Assembly (NCBI RefSeq): GCF_000003815.2
Contig: NW_023365765.1
Coordinates: forward strand, 1-64,000
From: Branchiostoma floridae
Lineage: Eukaryota; Chordata; Leptocardii; Amphioxiformes; Branchiostomatidae
Direction of reading: 5' to 3'
Length of the DNA stretch: 64,000 bases
Shown here piece by piece: positions 56,401 through 64,000 of the stretch. Below the pieces are notes generated by a model. It saw nothing but the letters and a program-made list of their open reading frames with translations, was not told the origin of the DNA and did not search any database. Both the position numbers and the translations under genes were made by a program. The first letter of the stretch is position 1, and each line of letters opens with the position of its first letter.

Positions 56401-57359
56401 AGCCCTTGAATCCCGCGAGTACTTACGGACGTTATCATGTGATGCGGCTAGTAACCTTTCTCTAATTCAATGATGCATAAAACAGTTCAACCGAACATTA
56501 AGACCGTCGTCCCATAAAAGGACGTGTTGTAATCAATCACGACACGACACGATTACGCCATTTGCATTCGTCGGTTGTTGTTCACTTCACTTGCCGCACC
56601 TCATCATGAGGATGACAAATGATGATGATGATGGTTGGTGGTGTTGTTGGCGTTTTGTCACTTTTGAAATCAATATCTGTGGCGTTTGCGTAGATACGCC
56701 TGGTTCATAGTCCTGGACGGTGCCGCCGATATCAGCTTAGAAACTGAAGGTTCCTTAACCCCTAGGTGTTGGGGCCAGGAGTTTTTATATCTACTGCCTA
56801 GCGCCATGCATGACGGGAAACGGAGCCCATCCCTATTTTCTAACCAACCATTCGTTACTAAAGCTACGTACATATAGATATACATACAGGTTCTTACCAG
56901 ATTCAAGTTATGGAATTCGTATGACAACAAGCACAGTATTTAATGGAACCGATGCTGCCCTTTAACTGTCTATTTGCCTGTCCTTATATATTAGCTACTT
57001 AGAATATTGTCATTCCTGTGCATTTGTTCATACTTATAGAATATTGCCATTGCAGTGTATTTGACTGTCCCTACTTGTAGACTGACTCGCCAATATCTGC
57101 AACTTTGCCTGAGAGTCTCTGTAATGTATATTGTCATATTTGCTACTTATTCGATAGAAGTTTATTTGCAAGTTCATGCCCGGAGGCTAAAGCAAGAACA
57201 TGGTAGAAACATAGGAGATATACAGGTGACAATGAACAGTAATTAACATTATTGTGAAAAGAGGCTACTCGAATACTAGTGTTGGCTATTTCTACACAGG
57301 TTAATGAATAAATGAGACCTTAACCTCCTTGATTAAACGAAGAGGTATGGTGTACTCAC
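53466..57359 (-). other. Intron 1 of the three-exon gene
   Basis: 3.9 kb between exons 2 and 1. No exon, known repeat or long ORF could be supported here. Confidence 0.5.
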
Positions 57360-57529
57360 CTGAAACTGTTCCTTATTTTGGACAGGCGTCTCCTGATCCT
57401 GCCAGGTGGTGGGGCGGCCTCCTCCTGCCTGGTCGGGTCTGCCTTCTTCATCAGGCGCGACTGCATGAACTGTACTATCCCGGCAACCCTCACGAACCGA
57501 AGGGTTCGATCTCGTCCGCCCGACGCCAT
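57360..57529 (-). CDS. Three-exon gene (150 aa), exon 1 with start codon
   Basis: ATG at 57529-57527 in a strong context (AAGATGG). 56 codons plus two bases to donor CAG|GTGAGT (57360|57359), a perfect consensus. It begins MASGGRDRTLRFVRVAGIVQ and is basic towards the end (RIRRRLSKIRNSF). The protein has no signal peptide or transmembrane segment. Intron phases of all three exons agree and no stop is created, which is strong support for the model. The basic N-terminus could be a mitochondrial or nuclear address. I do not recognise the product. Confidence 0.78.
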
Positions 57530-57871
57530 CTTGAAAATTCTGCGGCAGGTTTGTGATCCGACCTCTCTATACAAAAACCTTTTTCGTTATTTCCTCTAAC
57601 TTTCTTCGAGTGTTTCCGAGATGTTTGTTCTCGCGAAAGACGTGTCCCGGATCAAGAGGCAACGTTCAGAGAGCGGCTTGTTTTCAGGTTGTCCTCCGAC
57701 TGTCTTTCGCACGCTGTTGAAAAATGGTTTACAGCTCGGGCATATTAGGCTTTCAGCGTGACTGGTCTCTTTGTGAGCGGCAGCGGTCTTGATGAATCCA
57801 ACGGCTGTAGTATCCGAGCCGGTGTCCAGAGATGTTTTTCGTAACGCTTCGACGAATCCTCAGTCAAACGG

Positions 57872-58303
57872 TTGCTTAGTGATGTCGATGAGCAAGACAG
57901 CTCCTCATCAGAAGTGTTGCATCAGCGATGGTTAATAAAGCGATGCCTGGCCCTCCTAAAGGGTGAAACCGTTTGAGTTGACGTGTTTGTCACGATGTCA
58001 GCAAAGTGACACTCCTCCTTTACTTCATCCAGGGGCGTAACAACGACACGTTGTGAGAAGTAATTAAAGACAGTGCGTCTTTCTCTCTTGCTTAGTGATG
58101 TCGATGAGCAATTCCAAAACTCTTCACAACTGTTCCAGCATCAGCGGTGGTTACTAAAGCGATGCCTGGCCCTCCGAAAGGGTTTGAAGAGCTCGTCACG
58201 ATGTCAGTACATTGGCACTCTTCCCTCACCTCATCCAAGTACGTACCATCCGTGCGTATTAAGAAGTAGCAATTTCAAGACGGTGCGTCTTTCTTGGAAG
58301 GCG
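57872..58303 (+). repeat. 216-base tandem duplication next to the gap
   Basis: TTGCTTAGTGATGTCGATGA starts at 57872 and 58088. Both copies continue with AAAGCGATGCCTGGCCCTCC, GTCACGATGTCAG and GTGCGTCTTTCT. It ends about 160 bases before the assembly gap. Confidence 0.92.
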
Positions 58304-58462
58304 CTCTCAGCCGGAATCCAAGGCGAAGTACGACCAAGTGCCCGTGAGAAACGACAAACTACGGAAACCCATGCGACTGCTACATCCGCACGGGCAGCTC
58401 GCTTTGGCCATCTGACGGAAAAGGACCCCCCAAAAGCGCACTCAAAAGGGCGATGTGCGTCT

Positions 58463-58737
58463 NNNNNNNNNNNNNNNNNNNNNNNNNNNNNNNNNNNNNN
58501 NNNNNNNNNNNNNNNNNNNNNNNNNNNNNNNNNNNNNNNNNNNNNNNNNNNNNNNNNNNNNNNNNNNNNNNNNNNNNNNNNNNNNNNNNNNNNNNNNNNN
58601 NNNNNNNNNNNNNNNNNNNNNNNNNNNNNNNNNNNNNNNNNNNNNNNNNNNNNNNNNNNNNNNNNNNNNNNNNNNNNNNNNNNNNNNNNNNNNNNNNNNN
58701 NNNNNNNNNNNNNNNNNNNNNNNNNNNNNNNNNNNNN
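58463..58737. other. Assembly gap (275 N)
   Basis: Run of N. ORFs crossing it are meaningless. Confidence 1.
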
Positions 58738-59030
58738 TAAAACCAAGTTCTGGATCTGCCCAATGTCATCAGGACATCAAGTTGGAAGAGTCTTTGTTGA
58801 TGCCGTTGACAAAAAGATTTCTTTGCCCCACAAGCCTTCCCTCAATAGAAATACAGACACTCTGTTTTTGCTTTTTTTTGTCACATATTTACAACTTGAC
58901 ACACAAGTACAAGTCCAGTTTCATGGACTTCTCCTGCTTCCCCGAAACAGACAGGATGTCCCAACTCAATGCGTCTGACTTTTCCGTTTAACCGATACAA
59001 TTACCGGTACCATACCATTTTTTTCCCTTA

Positions 59031-59275
59031 AGGTGGGCTCTCACTGCACTTGGGGCACCGATGCGGCACTGCGGAGTTCGTTCACTGCGGCACTCTTTTG
59101 TTATTTTCGCAATTTTCAATGATTTAGATATTGCATAATACGTAAAAGTATGACTTAGAAGACAAGAAAATACATAAAACGGAAGAAAATTCGTTCTTTA
59201 TCTCTGAAATTCGTTGTGTCATCTGCGAACCCCGCAGTGCCGCAATGGTGCCGCAAGTGCAGTGAGAGTCCACCT
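59031..59275 (+). mobile_element. PIF/Harbinger-like MITE, 245 bases
   Basis: Inverted ends AGGTGG(G/A)CTCTCACTGCACTT of about 50 bases, flanked by TTA on both sides (59028-59030, 59276-59278), the 3-base target of Harbinger elements. Confidence 0.85.
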
Positions 59276-60599
59276 TTAGTGTAAGGCCACATGGACCAAT
59301 TTGGGGCACTAAACTAACATCCAATGAAGCAGCAGATCTTCCTGAGTCAGAAACACCAGGTTTATGCAATCTCCTTGCTAAATAGAATGAATGAACCAAA
59401 ACAAAACAGGCCGGTTGGGGTTTAGTTTGTTGTATAGGAATCAGGCTGTTTTAATAGGGAAGGAGAAACATAAAACATTTTATTTCTCAGTGTACAAATA
59501 GCATTACACGTAGAGCTTTACACGAACAGAATAATATGTGGAATACAGGTAACATGAAGTGTATTATTTTAGGTAAACTCTTAAATGATCGTGTTGAGAA
59601 ATAAGCACTTATCATACAGCCTAAGGCAGCATTCTAAAATTAGAAATCTTCGTCCAATGTTTAGGAAAAGACTATAACTTTGCTATAAGTTAATATCTTT
59701 AATTATTCTAAAATTAGAATGAACACAAAACAAGCAGACGCTGTTTTGTATATAATCATATTGCTAATGCGAACGTTTTCGCTAATATTGTTTTGATATG
59801 CCTTTCGTCCCTAGGTACGCTGAATAATAGACACACATTACACAAGTACATCGTATATGCGGAATCAAATATTTACATAGCAAATAACCATACCACGCGG
59901 CCTCCTCTTTTGCAATAGTCGCCAACACTGACTGCCTCTTGCACATTGCTAAAATTATAACTCCTGAACAGCAAATGTTATCACGACACAGTCCATAGTA
60001 ACATATTTACCAGCCCTATTTGAATACATCGAAGACATACCTGAATACATCCTTCCGCACAGTTACTTCTCTGTCCTTAACAAGATGAGTATAAATCCAC
60101 ACTGAGTTTTCTCGATTGGTATTGTTTTCTTACACACGTTTGCAATGTTTTACACCTTCTTACAGAAAACAAAGATAATGATATAACCATAGTTCATCGC
60201 ATTGCTCTAGTCAGACCTGCTCGTAACGAGAACGAATTGCGAGTAATACATCAAATGACGCCGTTACATGTATATCGCTACCCTGGTAGGGAGTACCTAA
60301 CTAACACTTAGATTAACTCCTAGCTAAGTCTCAGTATTAAATCCACATACAAACGTAAAGAAAACAGTCGTATTTCTTTCATAGGTGATATAGTCCAAGT
60401 CCATATAGACACCCTGGCAACTTTGATCTACTAATACGTTTATGTCAGAAATAGAAAAAAGGAGAGAAAAAAATCTTTTGAAACTTAGGTGGGCGTAAAT
60501 TACGTAAAACGAAGTTGTAAATAGTTTGATAATCTGGTATAAGTTATAGCTTTGTTTTCGAAATATTTCATAACTTTAACATAGATGGTTACGCATATC

Positions 60600-60857
60600 T
60601 TACGATTTGGTGTATATAGGAGCTCTACCCTCTCTCATCCAGTATAGAATTCTGACGGGGTTGGGTCGGTAGGGGTGGATAGGGTTGGTGTAGTACGACC
60701 CTGTGCGATGCTTAGAAATGATCGTCCCCCACCAGTCATACTCGTACCGCCGCTCTGATGACGTCAGCAGGGCTGGTGACGTGTCGGTGGGAGGGGGGAT
60801 CCAGGGCATGCGCATGTCGATGTTGTCGTTGTCCCGTCTTGGCGGGAAGCGCTCCAC
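60600..60857 (-). CDS. 172-aa Tyr/Pro-rich protein, last exon
   Basis: Acceptor CCGACAG|GTG after a C/T-rich run (boundary 60858|60857), phase 0. 85 codons to the stop. It contains PWIPPPTDTSPALL, RRYEYDWWGTII and NPIHPYRPNPVRILY. It is extended, aromatic and Pro/Arg-rich without hydrophobic segments. Such composition is common in small ciliary or sperm axoneme proteins that lie along microtubules; this is only a guess. Confidence 0.78.
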   Translation of the reverse strand: MERFPPRRDNDNIDMRMPWIPPPTDTSPALLTSSERRYEYDWWGTIISKHRTGSYYTNPIHPYRPNPVRILYWMREGRAPIYTKS

Positions 60858-61318
60858 CTGTCGGAAAAAGGGGGCTTTTACTCAAGCGAAACCCAAAACT
60901 TAAGTAAAAAAAAAAGAGAGAATAAAAACATACAGCACATTGCCAAACATTTTATCTCAAGCAATTGTGCAGAGTTAAAAACTGCAATGAGAGACTGGGC
61001 GACATTTCACATAAAAGTCTATTTATATTAATAAGCTTACTCATGTCCTCTTTCAATTCTCGTATCTATCAGTCATTTTTGAGCTTTTGTGTCAAAAAGT
61101 AATACTTTATTTTGTCTTTGTCTACTGTGTATATATTTAGTATATCTGCATTATTACATTTATGTTTTGGTATTAGCATATTCACCATTTGATTGCAATT
61201 TTTTTTTTCTGTACAAAAAGTAAGCAAATAAACCAGTTCAAATATTTAGTATATCAAAGTTATTACATGTATGTTTTGGCATTAGCATAGTCACCCGTTG
61301 ATTGCACTTTCTCTGTAC

Positions 61319-61343
61319 AAAACAAACAAACAAACAAACAAAC
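61319..61343 (+). repeat. (AAAC)n microsatellite forming a splice donor
   Basis: About six CAAA units. Read on the minus strand it provides the GTTTG 5' splice site of the neighbouring exon. Confidence 0.85.
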
Positions 61344-61475
61344 CAGCTCGATGCCCTGCTGGCTTGAGTTGCGCGCCGTGAAGGTGTAGTTATTGGGTGC
61401 CCGCCAGATGCCGCCCCACTTCTCGCTCACGCGCAGGATGCCTTTGCCGATGTCGTCGGCTTCTATGCGGTACTG
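61344..61475 (-). CDS. 172-aa Tyr/Pro-rich protein, middle exon
   Basis: 132 bases, 44 codons, phase 0 at both ends. Acceptor ACTACGAG|CAG and donor CTG|GTTTGT. It codes QYRIEADDIGKGILRVSEKW followed by GGIWRAPNNYTF. The donor lies in a (GTTT)n microsatellite (61319-61343), an unusual context with +5 G kept. Partial copies of this exon occur at 61645-61700 and 61855-61915. Confidence 0.78.
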
Positions 61476-61960
61476 CTCGTAGTTTGGTGTAATAAGGAAA
61501 ACAAGTTAATGCTTTGTAAATCACAAGGCTAATAGGTCAGTAGATCAATTTATTTATTTGCACAGAATATTACATACTACATGATACAAGAACAATGGGT
61601 AAAACGTGCAGAAAGAGAGGATAGCTTATACTAGGCCCTCCTCCTCTAAACGCGCAGGATGCCTTTACCGATGTCGCCGGCTTCAATGCGGTACTGTTTG
61701 GCGATGCAAGGCAAATATCGGTCAAAACTTTGCTTAGCACAAGGCTTATAATAGAATATTCGAAATCGTTGGTTTGATTCGATTTGATGTATTTGATGTA
61801 TTTATTTGCACAAAATATTACATAACAAATTATACAAGAACAATTGGTAAAACGCGAAGGATTCCCTTGCCGATGTCGTCGGCTTCAATGCGGTACTGCT
61901 CGTAGTTTGGTGCAGTTACAACTTTGTAAAGCACAAGGCTGCTAAATTATTCTTTTATTT
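61476..61960 (-). repeat. Tandem partial duplications of the middle exon and its flank
   Basis: Two exon fragments, at about 61645-61700 and 61855-61915, keep TACCGCATTGAAGCCG and GACATCGG with few changes, and stop or run into non-coding sequence after about 16 codons. Each is preceded on the plus strand by a TTTATTTGCACA(G/A)AATATTACATA stretch and an AACAAT(G/T)GGTAAAACG stretch. The period is about 210-250 bases, so exon plus flank duplicated together. The third copy also keeps the ACTACGAG|CAG acceptor. Confidence 0.8.
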
Positions 61961-62674
61961 ATTTACATAAAATATTCATAGAACAAGATATAAAAAAGGT
62001 TAAAACATGTGCAGGAGGAGGGCAGAAGCATGGAAATCTCCTTTAGATTAAACGAATTTGGTACTGAAAAGTACTAAATCAAAGGAATACATAGCAAACA
62101 AATGATACAATAGGATAATGAAGTAGTGAGGTAGATCAAATGGTTTGAATTAACAATGAATAGTAAAGTATTACATGGAAAAAAATAGCGATACAAGAAG
62201 TAGAATATGGTAACTGATGCTTTGAGTTAACAATAAATGATAAATAGCAATAAGTAAATAAAGGTTTAATTGTTAGGGCATCAGTGCCTTTTAAGGGGTG
62301 TGCTTTTTAGTCGAACGCTTTTGATTAAAGATATGTAGGCAGCGTACCTTGACCTTAGTCTATAAGACATTTTTGTCTTTGCTTAGTTAATCTTGGGAGA
62401 ATTATGAATATGTCGTATGAAATTCATCTATGCTGTTATGGAAATGTTTTTCATGTTTTTTAACAAATTGATGGGATCATAAGATTTTTTTAAATTCTAT
62501 TCTATTCCATTCACATTTATGTTTTTAAATTTATTTGTGAGTAATGGGCATAAAGCACAGTTTCGGATCATTAGAATTCACCAGTCGTTACGCCCATTTT
62601 ATCCATCATATCAACATACATTCATACATGCCGTTTAATTTCAATTCTGTAAACTATAAATATTCACAACGTAC

Positions 62675-62804
62675 CTCAAAGTAGCCCTCTGTCCCTGTAT
62701 CCCGGATGGTGTCGGCGTACTTCAGGATGGAGTAGTCTTTGGACAGGTTGGGACTGTCAGGATTCCTCAGGGTCACGTGACCCTCCCAGCCTCGCGTCGT
62801 CATG
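62675..62804 (-). CDS. 172-aa Tyr/Pro-rich protein, first coding exon
   Basis: Acceptor TCATCCACAG|C one base before ATG (62803-62801). 43 codons to donor GAG|GTACGT (62675|62674), phase 0, matching the next exon. Begins MTTRGWEGHVTLRNPDSPNL and continues SKDYSILKYADTIRD. The acceptor just before the ATG means a 5' UTR exon lies upstream, or that the true start is in an earlier coding exon outside what I could find. Confidence 0.72.
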
Positions 62805-64000
62805 CTGTGGATGAAAACAATTCTATGCCTCAGCAAGATATACAAGATGTAGTATAGTATCTAACAGCAACTATTTTAGAAGACTTTTTTTACATACTAG
62901 ACGATTACCTGGTCACGTTTATCGTATGATCGTAATACATCTTTTATATGGAAAATGCTGTCTTACATCCTTGTCAGCGAATGGTTCTCTCCAAGCTTGC
63001 TTACAATTCTACGACCACGCCACTTTGAAGTAACACTTACAACTAAAGGGGCATTACCACATATTATCGTGTAGGTATTGTATCTTTTGGCTTTTGGAAA
63101 TTGTAAATAGGAAATCATAATCGTATACAAAAAATCATAGAACGTTGTTGCTGTTCAGCCGCCAAGCCACGTAGTGAATCGAACACGAATCGAACCGTTT
63201 TTATTTGCAGTTCGAAGTGTTCCGCGGTTCTTAGCAACGTCGTTGCTAAGGAAAGGCTTGTCGCGTGACAGTTGGATGAAATTTCACCCGACGTTAACAG
63301 CTCTTTTAAACCTACTTGGCGGCCATTTTAAAAGATTACGTTATATGTACAAGAAGGGAACACCATGTGCTCTCTGTATAAACCGTTTTTGTGGAATTGT
63401 ACGGCAATTTAAGTTAGTTTCATGGTCATATTTGTTACATAGTAAAATTAGCAAAATGGCGGTGTCGTACGGGGCAAAAATTTCGACGAATTTCACATTG
63501 AGGGCATTTGCATTACGCCCTCGATTCTATCTTTAATGACAAGTGAATTAGATTTGTCGACTCTTCGACTACAAGTCATGTGAAGATCCTGTTGGTTTGA
63601 AATTTGGAAAGGTTTGAAAGTCCATGTCTATCGGGGTCACCTTATCGACTGTTTTACGCGCAAATACTGCAAGTTGTTGGTGTAGCTGATTCGAGTACAG
63701 CTGGCTTTTTAACACAAGTTGCGGTACCGATGGACATTTCCGGTATTGTCAGAGGACGCATATAGAATTAAACAGTGTTGAGACGGACTGAATTAGCAAA
63801 TGCTACATTGGTCTTACGACAATTAGGACGCAAATACGGCGGTGCGTGTATGGCGCGGGCTCCGTAGAACGGGCGTTGACGCAAGGGAGGAAGCGTTCTT
63901 TTTTTAATGCCTTTGATGGGGTGCCCTCGCGCGGTTGGGAAAAAACCCAATTACTACCGCGAAATGGATAGCATGTCATGTACCTACTGAAAGAAGAGAA
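62805..64000. other. Upstream region of the Tyr/Pro-rich gene
   Basis: No supported exon. A GC-richer stretch with inverted repeat CTTAGCAACG/CGTTGCTAAG (63230-63250) and a region near 63830-63900 with CpG dinucleotides could be promoter sequence. Confidence 0.4.

Noticed and set aside
58073-58991. ORFs crossing the N run
   Set aside because: Artefacts of the assembly gap.
63174-63536. 120-codon plus-strand ORF
   Set aside because: No splice sites or recognisable composition; overlaps likely promoter sequence of the minus-strand gene.

Overview
This is a eukaryotic (animal) genome window: spliced genes with GT-AG introns, 5-20% coding density, many short non-autonomous transposons and one 275-base assembly gap (58463-58737). 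The mix of tRNA-derived SINEs, hAT-type MITEs and a neuromodulin-like IQ protein suggests an invertebrate deuterostome, most likely amphioxus (Branchiostoma). That assignment is from recollection of repeat style, not from a search.

Left third (1233-18994): one complete Ty3/Gypsy-type LTR retrotransposon of 17,762 bases. The two 831-base LTRs look identical, the target duplication is 4 bases (CAGA), and gag and pol are both open, so the insertion is very recent. Gag (8980-10368) is joined to protease-RT-RNase H-integrase (10350-14864) by a textbook -1 frameshift site, GGGAAAC, followed at 6 bases by a possible pseudoknot. The element is unusual in having a 6.9-kb leader before gag. The leader holds an extra, unrecognised 182-codon ORF (7147-7695), a likely 119-base intron just before that ORF, and a 99-base tandem repeat whose units each carry a splice-acceptor-like site. 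A further 3.3 kb without env lies between pol and the 3' LTR.

Middle (18995-34999): mostly non-coding. A GC-rich minus-strand first exon (22883-22940) has a tandem array of six CRE-type sites (five perfect TGACGTCA) just upstream. The rest is SINEs, one of them with its 3' body tandemly tripled, palindromic MITEs, and a sequence resembling a hammerhead/Penelope-like element.

Right part (35000-64000): three minus-strand genes reconstructed from splice sites and reading phase. (1) An acidic protein with two IQ motifs and a membrane-anchor N-terminus, exons between 51145 and 35000, 640 aa if no exon is missed. (2) A 150-aa basic protein in three exons (57529 to 52680). (3) A 172-aa Tyr/Pro/Arg-rich protein in three exons (62804 to 60600), with partial copies of its middle exon in the intron. 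Their introns contain an internally deleted mariner, a Helitron-like element with subterminal inverted repeats, hAT and Harbinger MITEs, and diverged tandem repeats. No rRNA, true tRNA gene or CRISPR array was seen.
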